From positions 1-61,151 of the forward strand of contig CAZRZN010000003.1 of NCBI GenBank assembly GCA_964604565.1: a stretch of DNA of 61,151 bases. The letters run 5' to 3'. Source of the stretch: CAZRZN01 sp964604565 (lineage in GTDB: Bacteria > Pseudomonadota > Alphaproteobacteria > Rhodobacterales > Rhodobacteraceae). This document shows, in pieces, positions 41,827-50,900 of this stretch (within the stretch, counting starts at the first letter, position 1; each line of letters starts with the position of its first letter). The notes beneath the pieces were generated by a model that saw nothing but the letters and a program-made list of their open reading frames with translations, did not search any database and was not told where the DNA came from. Made by a program: the position numbers and the translations under genes.

Positions 41827-43110
41827 TCAAATCGGCTCCAGCCCGCACCATTCGGCGATGAAAAGGGCAATCGTCCCGGTCACACGCTTCACCGAAGGCA
41901 GAAAGACCCGTTCGTCAAAGCCGTGTATCCCCTGCGAGACAGGTCCATAAACCAGACAGGGCGTGTTTCCGTAGATCACGAAGACGCGGCCATCAAGGTA
42001 TCCGGGCGTGACAAAGCTTTCCAGCGGGGCGTCGTAGCTTGCCACATGCGCGCGGCTCAGCGTGGCCTCGGCCTCGCTGCCTTCTTCCAGCACATAGCCC
42101 TCGGCGAAGAAGCCGTTGAAGGTGACCTCTGGCGGATTGTTGGCCATGAAGGGGATCGTAGCTGCGACCTTGCGCAGATGCGCCTCGATCTCGTCGGCGG
42201 CGTCCTGTGCGCGCACGCCGGGATAGATCGCGATGCGGCAGTCGAATTCACACCATGCGGGGACGGAGGAGGCCCAGTCGCCGCCCGCGATCTTGCCCAC
42301 GTTGAAGTTGATCGGATGGTCCAGATCCTCGAAATAGCGGTGATTGCCCTTGCGGCTGTTCCAGTCCGCCTCCAGCGCGCGCAGGCCCCGGATCAGCTCA
42401 TAAGCAGCCTCGATGGCATTGGCGCCGCTGCCAGCCTCGCGCACATGGACCGGCACGCCCTGAACGCGCACGCGGAACCAGATCACGCCGGTATTGGCGC
42501 GCACCAGCTTGTCATCCTCGGGTTCCGGGATGATCGCCGCATCGGCGTTGTAGCCGCGCAGCAAAGCGGCCAGCGCGCCGTTGCCAGTGCATTCCTCCTC
42601 GACCACCGATTGCTGATAGAGGGTCGCCGCAGGGCGAAAGCCCAGCCGTTTCAGCGCGTCGACGGCAAAGATATTGGCGGCCAGACCGGCCTTCATGTCG
42701 GCGACGCCGCGCCCATACAGCCAGTCGCCGTCCCGGCGCGGCTCGAACGGGGGCGAGGTCCACATATCTGCGGGGCCGGCGGGCACCACGTCCATATGGC
42801 CGTTCAACACCAGCGACCGTCCGGTTTCCGCCTTGGGGCGCAATGTCCCCACCACGTTCTGCGCATTGGAATAATCCACCTCCACCGGCGAAAAACCCGG
42901 ATGATGGGCAATATCATTCACGTCGATGGTCCAGCGGTCCATCGCATAGCCACGCGCCTGCAATTGGCCATGCAGGAAATCCTGCGCCGTGTGCTCCTGT
43001 CCGCGCAGCGACGGGTATCGGGTCAGCGCCTCTGTAAAGGCGATCTGATCGTCAAAGCCCGCGTCCACGGCGCCAAGGATCTTTTGTGTGAGATCGGCAG
43101 ATAGTCCCAT
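41827..43110 (-). CDS. M20-family metallopeptidase/deacylase (ArgE/DapE type)
   Basis: A 427-residue zinc-dependent amidase. Likely metal and catalytic residues: His105 and Asp107 in LNGHMDVVPAG, Asp138 in GRGVADMKAGL, the Glu pair in VVEEECTGNG, and the late His in GIHGFDERV. A dimerisation domain is inserted at about 215-330. Family members remove acetyl, succinyl or other acyl groups from amino acids and related amines. It follows the amidohydrolase gene directly (3-base gap). Together with the aminotransferase it suggests deacylation followed by transamination. Confidence 0.9.
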   Translation of the reverse strand: MGLSADLTQKILGAVDAGFDDQIAFTEALTRYPSLRGQEHTAQDFLHGQLQARGYAMDRWTIDVNDIAHHPGFSPVEVDYSNAQNVVGTLRPKAETGRSLVLNGHMDVVPAGPADMWTSPPFEPRRDGDWLYGRGVADMKAGLAANIFAVDALKRLGFRPAATLYQQSVVEEECTGNGALAALLRGYNADAAIIPEPEDDKLVRANTGVIWFRVRVQGVPVHVREAGSGANAIEAAYELIRGLRALEADWNSRKGNHRYFEDLDHPINFNVGKIAGGDWASSVPAWCEFDCRIAIYPGVRAQDAADEIEAHLRKVAATIPFMANNPPEVTFNGFFAEGYVLEEGSEAEATLSRAHVASYDAPLESFVTPGYLDGRVFVIYGNTPCLVYGPVSQGIHGFDERVFLPSVKRVTGTIALFIAEWCGLEPI

Positions 43111-43113
43111 AAT

Positions 43114-44136
43114 TCAGCGCCCCATGAAGCCGGAAAGAAAATGGACCAGAGAGGTCGTAAGCCCCTCTGACAGATAGCCGCCCTCCTGCACGATGACGGT
43201 GGGCAGGTCGGCGTCGGCGATCATCTCGCCGGCGCGCCGCAGCCCGTCCCAAGAGATCAGCATGCCCTTGAGCGGGTCGTCCTCATGCACGTCGAGGCCG
43301 AGACTGAGCATCAGCGCCCCGGGAGCAAAATCCCGGATCCGCGCCAGCCCTTCGGCAAGGGCCTTCAGCCAGACCTCGTCCGTGGTCGTTCGCTGCAGGG
43401 GAATATTCAGGTTGAATCCTTCACCGGGGCCATTTCCCGTTTCCTCTGCATAGCCCGTGTAGAAGGGATAGTAGGTCGAAGGGTCCGCGTGAACCGACAC
43501 CGTCAGCACATCGTCCCGGTCGTAAAAGATCCCCTGTGTGCCATTGCCATGATGCACATCGATGTCGAAACTGGCCACCCGGTCGTATCCTTCCCGAAGC
43601 CGCGCGGCAGCGATGGCCGACACGTTCAGAAGGCAATGCCCGGCCGCAATATCGGCGGTGGTATGATGACCGGCCGGCCGCGTCAGCGCATAGGCCGCCG
43701 GGGCGCCGTTCAGAACCGCATCGGCGGCCGCCACCGCGCAATCCGCAGCGCGCCGCGTGGCCTGCCAGCTGTTCGGTCCGATCGGGGCGGAGGTGTCGCC
43801 CATATGCCAACCCGCGCGCCCCACGATGCCCTCCGGGTAGCGCGCGACCGGCGCCCGAGGAAAGACGTTCGGAACAACTTCCGGTCCGGCATCGGGCAGG
43901 GATTGCCATGTGTCCCAGGCGGTTTCGAGGAAGTGCAGGAATTGGGGCGTATGCACTGCCTCCAGCGCGGCGCGGGGTGCCTCTGGCGGTCTTTCCGTCG
44001 CGAGCGAAAGCTGATCCAGCCCGGCCAGCAACAATTTCGCGCGCTCTGCCTGTTCGGCGTTCCGCAGGATCTTGCCATGGGTCAGGCGGAAAACCGGGTC
44101 ATGCGCCTCGGTCTCTGGGGCGTAGTAGCATTTCAT
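43114..44136 (-). CDS. Histone-deacetylase-family acetylpolyamine amidohydrolase-like enzyme
   Basis: A 340-residue arginase/deacetylase-fold enzyme. The active site is complete: LTRPAGHHTTADIAAGHCLLN (His157-His158), FDIDVHHGNGTQGIFYD (zinc ligands Asp193, His195), SLGLDVHEDDP (zinc ligand Asp282) and EGGY (Tyr321). Bacterial members deacetylate acetylputrescine and related acetylpolyamines, or other N-acyl amines. Its start overlaps the GntR stop (ATGA). Together with an M20 deacylase and omega-aminotransferase this supports catabolism of an N-acylated amine; the exact acyl amine is not determinable. Confidence 0.88.
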   Translation of the reverse strand: MKCYYAPETEAHDPVFRLTHGKILRNAEQAERAKLLLAGLDQLSLATERPPEAPRAALEAVHTPQFLHFLETAWDTWQSLPDAGPEVVPNVFPRAPVARYPEGIVGRAGWHMGDTSAPIGPNSWQATRRAADCAVAAADAVLNGAPAAYALTRPAGHHTTADIAAGHCLLNVSAIAAARLREGYDRVASFDIDVHHGNGTQGIFYDRDDVLTVSVHADPSTYYPFYTGYAEETGNGPGEGFNLNIPLQRTTTDEVWLKALAEGLARIRDFAPGALMLSLGLDVHEDDPLKGMLISWDGLRRAGEMIADADLPTVIVQEGGYLSEGLTTSLVHFLSGFMGR

Positions 44137-44879
44137 CGGGGCTTGTCTTCTTCCATCTTGCGAAATTGGGCGGTGACGAGGTCGCTGGCCACCTCGATAT
44201 GATAGCGCAGGGCGTCCACCGCGTCGGATTCGGACCCGCTGCGCAGGGCGTCGAGAATGGGCACATGCGTTTCCGCCAGTGCCGACGGATCCTCATAGAT
44301 TCGCCCGATCAGCATGATGGTCAGTTCGGTTTCCGTTGCGATCTGGTCAAAGACGGAGAGGAACCTCGGATTGGCGGATCCGGCGCACAGAAGGCGATGA
44401 AAATTCATGTCGGCCTCGACCTGCGTCGCCATGTCGAATTCTGGCACAGCGACGCGGCGCATCTCGTCGATCTGTTGCGCCAATGCCTGTTCGGTGTCGC
44501 CCAGCCCCTCCCGGATCAGCCGCCGGACCGACGCGACCTCGATCACGAGGCGGAATTCATACAGATCCGCCAGTTCTCGGGCCTTGATCGTCCGGACGAA
44601 AAAACCGCGGTTCGGCACATAGGTGACGAGGCCGGAATTCTCCAGCAGCCGGGCCGCCTCGCGCACCGGCGCGCGGCTGACGCCAAGCTGGCGCGCCACG
44701 ACGGATTCCGACAGGCGGTTTCCGGGCAACAGGTGGCCGGTTACGATGGCCTTGGTCAGCACGCGGGTGACGCGCTGCACCAACCCCTCGCGGTCGAGCG
44801 GTTGAAAGCCGTCATGTCCTTGCAGTCCAACCACGGATTCGCCGCCTCGATAATCGCACAGGAAAAGATTAATTGTCAT
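44133..44879 (-). CDS. GntR-family (FCD subfamily) transcriptional regulator
   Basis: A 248-residue regulator. The winged helix is LVQRVTRVLTKAIVTGHLLPGNRLSESVVARQLGVSRAPVREAARLLENSGLVTYVPNRGFFV, and the FCD ligand domain follows (LYEFRLVIEVASVRRLIREGL, FHRLLCAGSANPRFLSVFDQ, HVPILDALRSGSESDAVDALRYHIEVA), with His/Asp residues that often hold a metal and a carboxylate effector. The start at 44877-44879 lies inside one arm of an AATTGTC/GACAATT repeat, so it probably represses itself. It divides two divergent catabolic operons and likely controls both. Confidence 0.9.
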   Translation of the reverse strand: MTINLFLCDYRGGESVVGLQGHDGFQPLDREGLVQRVTRVLTKAIVTGHLLPGNRLSESVVARQLGVSRAPVREAARLLENSGLVTYVPNRGFFVRTIKARELADLYEFRLVIEVASVRRLIREGLGDTEQALAQQIDEMRRVAVPEFDMATQVEADMNFHRLLCAGSANPRFLSVFDQIATETELTIMLIGRIYEDPSALAETHVPILDALRSGSESDAVDALRYHIEVASDLVTAQFRKMEEDKPR

Positions 44880-44899
44880 TTTGGCGACTGTCGACAATT
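44871..44899. promoter_or_regulatory. AATTGTC-N15-GACAATT inverted repeat, candidate GntR operator
   Basis: Seven-bp perfect arms (44871-44877 and 44893-44899) in the 73-base gap between the GntR gene and the divergent aldolase gene. The right arm overlaps a TGTCGACA palindrome (44889-44896). Its location covers the GntR start codon and the likely divergent promoters. Confidence 0.65.
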
Positions 44900-44952
44900 T
44901 GCTTGACTTGCTCGGTGAAATTGCCGTTCGTTTTGGGCCAAAGGTAGAAAGG

Positions 44953-45732
44953 ATGGCATCCATGGCAGACGGAGCGACCCCAGACACCACGGCGCAGATC
45001 CGGCGGGATCTGGCGGCGGCCTATCGGTTGATTGCCCATCACGGGATGGACGACAGCATCTATACCCATATTTCGGCGCAACTGCCCGACGGGGCGGGCG
45101 GCGAGCGGCGGTTCCTGCTGAACCCCTATGGTCTGCGCTTTGACGAGGTGACGGCGTCGAACCTCGTGACCGTGGATGAGACCGGCGCGGTGATCGACGA
45201 CCCCTATGGCGCCGGCGTGAATGCCGCCGGTTTCACCATTCATTCGGCGGTCCACATGGCGCGTCACGACGCGGTCTGCGTGCTGCACACCCACACGGTG
45301 GCGGGCGTTGCGGTCTCTTCGGTCCGGGAGGGGCTCTTGCCGTTGAACCAGTGGTCGGCACAGTTTCACGGCCGCATCGCGTTTCACGACTATGAGGGCA
45401 TCGCGCTGGATCTGGACGAGCGCGCGCGGATCGTGGCGGATCTTGGCAGCAAGCAGGTCATGCTGCTGCGCAACCACGGAACGCTGATCCTTGGCCGCTC
45501 CGTGGCGGAGGCGGTCAAGCTTGCCCTGAACCTCGAACGGTCCTGCAAGGCGCAGGTTGCCGCGCTGGGCATGGGGCTGACGCCCGCGGTGCTGACCGAT
45601 GACGTGGCCGAACACACTGCGCGACAGTACGAATCGGCGTATGATGACATGGAGCATGGGCGCAGGCCGGATGCCGAATGGCAGGCCTTCCTGCGCCAGC
45701 TTGCGGTGGTCGCACCGGACTACAGCGACTGA
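44953..45732 (+). CDS. Class II aldolase/adducin-family protein
   Basis: A 259-residue zinc lyase fold. Metal ligands His112 and His114 are in LHTHTVAG and His175 in RNHGTLILG; the substrate-phosphate or carboxylate loop region is HHGMDDSIYTHISAQLP and NPYGLRFDEVTASNLV. Members split 2-keto-3-hydroxy acids or sugar phosphates, or decarboxylate. ATG 44953 has an AAGGTAGAAAGG ribosome region; a second ATG at 44962 is close behind. First gene of the transporter arm, so its substrate may derive from the imported compound. Confidence 0.87.
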   Translation: MASMADGATPDTTAQIRRDLAAAYRLIAHHGMDDSIYTHISAQLPDGAGGERRFLLNPYGLRFDEVTASNLVTVDETGAVIDDPYGAGVNAAGFTIHSAVHMARHDAVCVLHTHTVAGVAVSSVREGLLPLNQWSAQFHGRIAFHDYEGIALDLDERARIVADLGSKQVMLLRNHGTLILGRSVAEAVKLALNLERSCKAQVAALGMGLTPAVLTDDVAEHTARQYESAYDDMEHGRRPDAEWQAFLRQLAVVAPDYSD

Positions 45733-45846
45733 TCCCACGCTTGTGCCCTTGGCCCGCGTAGTGCGCACCAGCGGCCGAAAAACCGATGAGGTCCGGCACC
45801 GAACCGGACCCGAAGATAACTTGAGAAACAGACAACAGGGAATCCA

Positions 45847-47394
45847 ATGAAACATCTCAAAGCGACTACATTCCTGATCGCCGCCGCGCTTGCCGCGCCG
45901 CTTGCCGCACAGCAGGAGGGCGGTCGGCTTGACGTCGTCGTCCAGCCGGAGCCGCCGGGCCTGATGCTGGGCCTTGTGCAGAACGGCCCGACGCAGCTTG
46001 TTGCGGGCGACATCTATGAGGGGCTGCTGCGCTACAACACCGACCTTGAACCGCAGCCCGGTCTTGCCGAAAGCTGGGAAATCTCGGACGACGGGCTGAC
46101 CTATACCTTCAAGCTGCATGAGGGTGTGACCTGGCACGATGGCGAGGCATTCACCGCAGACGACGTGGTGTTTTCCGCCGATGTCTTCCTGCGTGAAACC
46201 CATGCCCGCCTGCGCGCCAGCCTTGCCTATGTCGCCAGCATCGAGGCGGTGGACGACACCACCGTCGTTTTCACGTTGAGCGAACCTTTCGGACCCTTCA
46301 TCAACGCCTTCGAGGTGGGGACGATGCCGATTGTTCCCCAGCACATCTACGAAGGCACCGATTACGCCACCAACGAGATGAACGCCACGCCCATCGGCAC
46401 CGGCCCGTTCAAGTTCGAGGCATGGGAAAAGGGCAGCTACATCCATCTTGTGAAGAACGAGGACTACTATGTCGACGGTCTGCCCTATCTCGACGAAGTC
46501 TACTATCGTGTGATCCCGGACGCCGCCGCGCGCGCGGTCGCCTTCGAGACTGGCGAGGTCGACGTGCTGCCCGGCGGATCGGTCGAGAATTGGGATGTGC
46601 CGCGTCTGACGGCGATGGACAACGTCTGTTCCACCGGCAGTGGTTGGGAATTCTTTGCGCCGCACGCATGGATGTGGCTGAACAACCGCGAGGGGCCCAC
46701 TTCTGACGAACGTTTCCGTCAGGCGGTGATGTATGCGATGGACCGCGAGTTCATGAAAGAGGTGGTCTGGAACGGTTTCGGCAATGTCGCCACCGGGCCG
46801 ATCTCGTCCAAGACGAATTTCTATTCGGATGATGTCACGATCTACGATCATGACCCCGCCAAGGCGGAGGCGTTGCTCGAAGAGATGGGCTATGACGGAG
46901 AACCGGTGCGCATCCTGCCCTTGCCATACGGCGAGACATGGCAGCGCTGGGCGGAGGCCGTCCGCCAGAACCTGAGCGAGGTCGGCATCAATGCCGAGAT
47001 CGAATCGACGGACGTGGCTGGCTGGAATGAAAAGACGTCCCAGTGGGATTACGACATGGCCTTCACCTATCTCTACCAGTATGGCGATCCGGCGCTGGGC
47101 GTGTCACGGAACTACACCATGGACCGCATCGAGAAGGGCAGCCCGTGGAACAACGTCGAGGGTTACGAAAACCCGTCTCTGGATGAGAAATGGGCCACTG
47201 CGGCCACGCAGGTCAGAGCCGAGGACCGGCAGGCCATCTATGACGAGATCCAGACCGAGATCGTCGACGATGTGCCGGTGGCCTGGCTGCTGGAACTGGA
47301 ATTCCCGACGATCTACAACTGCGACGTCAAGAACCTCGTGACAACGGCGATCGGGGTCAACGATGGTCTCCGCGACGCTTGGATCGAAGAGTGA
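45847..47394 (+). CDS. ABC transporter substrate-binding protein, family 5 (peptide/opine type)
   Basis: A 515-residue periplasmic binding protein. Signal peptide is residues 1-21 (MKHLKATTFLIAAALAAPLAA-QQ). Family-5 marks: EGLLRYNTDLEPQPGLAESWEISDDGLTYTFKLHEGVTWHDGEAFTADDVVFS, the PIGTGPFKFEAWEKGSYIHLVKNEDYY block, and RFRQAVMYAMDREFM. Members bind di- and oligopeptides, opines, nickel or glutathione. The adjacent deacylases suggest an N-acylated amino compound. Followed by two permeases and a fused ATPase. Confidence 0.92.
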   Translation: MKHLKATTFLIAAALAAPLAAQQEGGRLDVVVQPEPPGLMLGLVQNGPTQLVAGDIYEGLLRYNTDLEPQPGLAESWEISDDGLTYTFKLHEGVTWHDGEAFTADDVVFSADVFLRETHARLRASLAYVASIEAVDDTTVVFTLSEPFGPFINAFEVGTMPIVPQHIYEGTDYATNEMNATPIGTGPFKFEAWEKGSYIHLVKNEDYYVDGLPYLDEVYYRVIPDAAARAVAFETGEVDVLPGGSVENWDVPRLTAMDNVCSTGSGWEFFAPHAWMWLNNREGPTSDERFRQAVMYAMDREFMKEVVWNGFGNVATGPISSKTNFYSDDVTIYDHDPAKAEALLEEMGYDGEPVRILPLPYGETWQRWAEAVRQNLSEVGINAEIESTDVAGWNEKTSQWDYDMAFTYLYQYGDPALGVSRNYTMDRIEKGSPWNNVEGYENPSLDEKWATAATQVRAEDRQAIYDEIQTEIVDDVPVAWLLELEFPTIYNCDVKNLVTTAIGVNDGLRDAWIEE

Positions 47395-47472
47395 TCCATC
47401 CGCCGGTCCGGGTCGCCTTGGCGGCCCGGACCGGCCCCTTTCTTTCGCCCGACACCAGAGGGAGAGAGCGGC

Positions 47473-48450
47473 ATGCCGGTTCTCGCCACGATCGTTTCGC
47501 GCCTGATCAAGGCGATCCTGACGCTGCTGGCCATCGCGGTCCTCAACTTTTTCCTGCTGCATGCGGCGCCGGGCGATCCCGCGCTTGTGCTGGCTGGCGA
47601 AGCGGGGGCCGCCGATGAGGAGATGATCGCGCAGTTGCGCGAACGCTTCGGGCTGGATCAGCCGCTGTATGTCCAACTGGGCAAATACGTCTGGGGCATC
47701 CTGCAATTCGACCTTGGATATTCCTTCCGACAGGGCGCGCCGGTGTCTCAACTCATCATCGAGCGGCTGCCGGCCACGGTGCTGCTGACCCTGACCGCCT
47801 TCGTCATATCGCTGGTGCTTGGCATCGCCTTTGGTGTCGCGGCTTCGGCGCGGGTGGGCAAGCCATCGGATTCCCTGCTGACCACGCTGGCGCTGCTGTT
47901 CTATGCGACGCCGCTCTACTGGGCGGCGCTGATGGCGGTTCTGGTGTTTTCCGTCTGGCTGGGCTGGCTGCCCGGGTTCGGCTATGAAACGGTCGGGGCG
48001 GGATATACCGGCTGGACGCGTGTGGTCGACATTGCGCGCCATCTGGTGCTGCCGGCGTTGACGCTGGGGCTGTTCTTCATGGCGGTCTACATGCGCATGA
48101 CGCGCGCCTCCATGCTGGAGGTCAGCCAGCTTGATTTCGTCAAGACGGCGCGCGCCAAGGGGCTTTCCGGTCCCGCAATCCGCCGCCGCCATATCCTGCG
48201 GAACGCGATCCTGCCGGTTGTGACGCTGGCGGGCCTTCAGGCCGGTCAGCTTGTCGGCGGCGCGGTGCTGACAGAAACGGTCTTTGCCTGGCCGGGCATC
48301 GGTCGGCTGATGTTCGAAAGCCTTGCGGCGCGGGATTACAACACCATCCTCGGGGTCTTCATCGTGTCGGCGGCCATGGTGATCCTGTTCAACGTGATCA
48401 CCGACATTGTCTACCGCATCGTCGACCCGCGCATCGGAGCAAAGGCCTGA
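47473..48450 (+). CDS. Dipeptide-type ABC transporter permease (DppB-like)
   Basis: A 325-residue inner-membrane permease with six helices. Typical DppB features: ILTLLAIAVLNFFLLHAAPGDPA at helix 1, LRERFGLDQPLYVQLGKYVWGILQFDLGYSFRQGAPVSQLIIERLPATVLLT, and the EAA loop ARAKGLSGPAIRRRHILRNAILPVVTLAG. Ends 3 bases before the DppC-like gene. Forms a heterodimer with it. Confidence 0.94.
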   Translation: MPVLATIVSRLIKAILTLLAIAVLNFFLLHAAPGDPALVLAGEAGAADEEMIAQLRERFGLDQPLYVQLGKYVWGILQFDLGYSFRQGAPVSQLIIERLPATVLLTLTAFVISLVLGIAFGVAASARVGKPSDSLLTTLALLFYATPLYWAALMAVLVFSVWLGWLPGFGYETVGAGYTGWTRVVDIARHLVLPALTLGLFFMAVYMRMTRASMLEVSQLDFVKTARAKGLSGPAIRRRHILRNAILPVVTLAGLQAGQLVGGAVLTETVFAWPGIGRLMFESLAARDYNTILGVFIVSAAMVILFNVITDIVYRIVDPRIGAKA

Positions 48451-48453
48451 ATC

Positions 48454-49287
48454 ATGTGGCAACGTTTTTCTTCCAACATCGGGGCGATGATCGGTGTCGT
48501 GCTGCTGGCAGCCGTGATCGTGATTGCGCTTATCGCGCCGCTGGTCTTTCCCGGCGGGCCCTGGCAGATGGTTCAGCGGCCGTTCCTAGCGCCCTTTGCC
48601 GTGGATGGCCTGCCACTGGGCACCGACACGCTGGGACGCAACGTGGCCGCACAGCTGGCCTACGGGGCACAGGTGTCCCTGCTGGTGGGGCTGGTGTCTA
48701 CCTTGGTCGCGCTGCTGATCGGGGTGCCGCTGGGTGCTTTGGCCGGGTTTTATGGCAACTGGGTGGACGAGGGCGCGATGCGCTTTACCGAATTTTTTCA
48801 GACCATCCCGAACTTTGCCCTGGCCATCGTGCTGGTGGCCATATTCGAGCCTTCGCTGACCTCGATCATCATCGCCATCGCCATCGTGTCCTGGCCGCCG
48901 GTGGCGCGCCTTGTCCGGGCCGAGGTCATGTCGGTGCGCAAGCGTGAATTTGTCGATGCGGCACGGCTTGCGGGGCTGTCCCGGCCGCGGATCCTCGTGC
49001 AGCAGGTGCTGCCGAACACCGTCTCGCCGATCATTGTCATGGCATCGCTCATGGTGGCAACGGCAATCCTGCTGGAAAGCTCGCTGTCGTTCCTCGGCCT
49101 TGGCGATCCCAACGCGATGTCCTGGGGCTACATGATCGGGGCGGCGCGCACGGTGATACGCACGTCCTGGTGGCTCAGCTTCTTTCCCGGGGTGGCCATC
49201 ATCATCACGGTGCTGGCGCTCAACCTCATCGGGGAGGGGCTTAACGACGCGCTGAATCCCCATCTCAGCCGGAAGGGCAGGGCATGA
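48454..49287 (+). CDS. Dipeptide-type ABC transporter permease (DppC-like)
   Basis: A 277-residue permease. LPLGTDTLGRNVAAQLAYGAQVSLLVGLVSTLVALLIGVPLGALAGFYGNWVDEGAMRFTEFFQTIPNFALAIVL is the standard DppC core; the EAA loop is AARLAGLSRPRILVQQVLPNTVSPIIV and SSLSFLGLGDPNAMSWGYMIG follows. The downstream ATPase gene begins within its stop (ATGA). Confidence 0.94.
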   Translation: MWQRFSSNIGAMIGVVLLAAVIVIALIAPLVFPGGPWQMVQRPFLAPFAVDGLPLGTDTLGRNVAAQLAYGAQVSLLVGLVSTLVALLIGVPLGALAGFYGNWVDEGAMRFTEFFQTIPNFALAIVLVAIFEPSLTSIIIAIAIVSWPPVARLVRAEVMSVRKREFVDAARLAGLSRPRILVQQVLPNTVSPIIVMASLMVATAILLESSLSFLGLGDPNAMSWGYMIGAARTVIRTSWWLSFFPGVAIIITVLALNLIGEGLNDALNPHLSRKGRA

Positions 49288-50900
49288 GCACGCTTTCGAT
49301 CGAAGACCTGAGCATCGGTTTGCCGCAGGGCGCGGACCGCAAGTTCGCGGTCGAGGACGTGTCCTTCACCATCGACGAGGGGGAGATCCTGTGCGTCGTG
49401 GGCGAAAGCGGGTCCGGCAAATCGATGACCGCGAACGCGCTGATGGGCCTGCTGCCGCCGGGTGTTACCGTTGAGGCGGGCCGCGCGATGTTCGAAGGGC
49501 GCGATGTGCTGCGCCTGCCCGAGGCAGAGAAACAGGCGCTTCGCGGTGAGCGGATCGCGATGATCTTTCAAGAGCCGATGACCGCGCTGAACCCGTTGAT
49601 GCGGATTGGCGACCAGATCGCCGAGGTCTTTGCCGCGCACAACCGGTTCACCCAGTCCGAACGCCGCGACAAGGCGCTGTCCCTGATCCGCGAGGTTGGC
49701 CTGCCGGACCCGGAAAAGATCATCCGTGCCTATCCGTTTCAACTCTCGGGCGGGCAACGGCAACGCGCGATGATCGCCATGGCGCTGGCGTTGGAACCGA
49801 AACTGCTGGTCGCGGACGAACCCACGACCGCGCTGGACGTGACCACGCAGGCGCAGATCCTCAAGCTGATCCTGAACTTGCGGGAAAAACACGGGATGGC
49901 CGTGATGTTCATCACCCATGATTTCGGTGTCGTCGCCGAGATCGCGGACCGTGTCATCGTCATGCGCGAGGGCAGGATTGTGGAAAGCGGTGTCGCCAAA
50001 TCCGTCCTGTCAGACCCGCAGCACGCGTATACGAAACGCCTTCTGGACGCGATTCCAACCGGCAAGCTGCCGGAGGCGCGTCCGCCGCGGGATGTGCCCG
50101 CGCTGGAAATAATGGGCCTGCGCAAGGTCTACCGCACCGGTGGCGGGCTGTTCCGCCCGGTCCGCGAAGTGCGCGCGGTCGACGACGTGTCGCTGTCGGT
50201 GGCCCGCGGCGAGGTACTGGGCCTTGTGGGGGAAAGCGGCTCCGGCAAGTCGACGCTGGGGCGCACGGCGGTGCGACTGGTGACACCGGACGCCGGGCAA
50301 GTTCTGGTTGGCGGTGTCGATCTTGCCGCACTGTCAGAAGATGAATTGCGCCGCCAGCGCCACAAGGTGCAGATGGTCTTTCAGGATCCCTATGCCTCGC
50401 TCAACCCGCGCCAACGGGTGATCGGTGCGCTGACCGACGGGCCGATCCAGAAAGGCGTGCCAAAGGACAAGGCCCGCGCCCGGGCACGCGAACTGCTTGA
50501 GATCGTGGGGCTGGGGGCGGACGCCGCCAGCCGGTTTCCGCATGAGTTTTCCGGCGGTCAGCGTCAGCGGATCGGGATTGCCCGGGCGCTGGCGATGGAC
50601 CCCGAACTGATCATCGCGGATGAGGCAGTGTCCGCGCTGGATGTGTCGATCCAGGCGCAGGTGCTGGACCTTCTGCGCGACCTGCGCGAACGCTTTGACC
50701 TGTCGATCCTGTTCATCACACATGATCTGCGGGTGGCGGCGCAGCTATGCGACCGGATCGCCGTGATGCAGACCGGCAAACTGGTCGAGATCGGCACGGT
50801 TCATGATATCTTTCTGCGCCCGCAACAGGAGTATACCCGACAGCTTCTGGCGGCGGTGCCCGGTGCGGACTGGGAAAGCCAGCGCGCTGTTCCGGCATGA
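49284..50900 (+). CDS. Fused dipeptide-type ABC ATPase (DppD-DppF)
   Basis: A 538-residue protein with two complete ABC domains. Domain 1 (about 1-260) has Walker A GESGSGKSM, signature LSGGQRQRAMIAMA, Walker B LLVADEPTTALD. Domain 2 (about 275-535) has GESGSGKST, FSGGQRQRIGIARA and LIIADEAVSALD. Walker B ends in Glu in both (DEP, DEA), so both sites look catalytic. The fusion joins what are separate dppD and dppF genes elsewhere. The next gene overlaps its stop (ATGA). Confidence 0.95.
   Translation: MSTLSIEDLSIGLPQGADRKFAVEDVSFTIDEGEILCVVGESGSGKSMTANALMGLLPPGVTVEAGRAMFEGRDVLRLPEAEKQALRGERIAMIFQEPMTALNPLMRIGDQIAEVFAAHNRFTQSERRDKALSLIREVGLPDPEKIIRAYPFQLSGGQRQRAMIAMALALEPKLLVADEPTTALDVTTQAQILKLILNLREKHGMAVMFITHDFGVVAEIADRVIVMREGRIVESGVAKSVLSDPQHAYTKRLLDAIPTGKLPEARPPRDVPALEIMGLRKVYRTGGGLFRPVREVRAVDDVSLSVARGEVLGLVGESGSGKSTLGRTAVRLVTPDAGQVLVGGVDLAALSEDELRRQRHKVQMVFQDPYASLNPRQRVIGALTDGPIQKGVPKDKARARARELLEIVGLGADAASRFPHEFSGGQRQRIGIARALAMDPELIIADEAVSALDVSIQAQVLDLLRDLRERFDLSILFITHDLRVAAQLCDRIAVMQTGKLVEIGTVHDIFLRPQQEYTRQLLAAVPGADWESQRAVPA

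Noticed and set aside
40343..43110. Ectoine degradation pathway (DoeB/DoeD-like M20 and aminotransferase)
   Set aside because: The ectoine hydrolase, the EnuR-type regulator and ectoine-specific transporter are absent, and the regulator is an FCD-type GntR.
44869..46851. 660-codon minus-strand frame opposite aldolase and binding-protein genes
   Set aside because: Antisense shadow with no recognisable domains; the plus-strand genes have motifs, signal peptide and ribosome sites.
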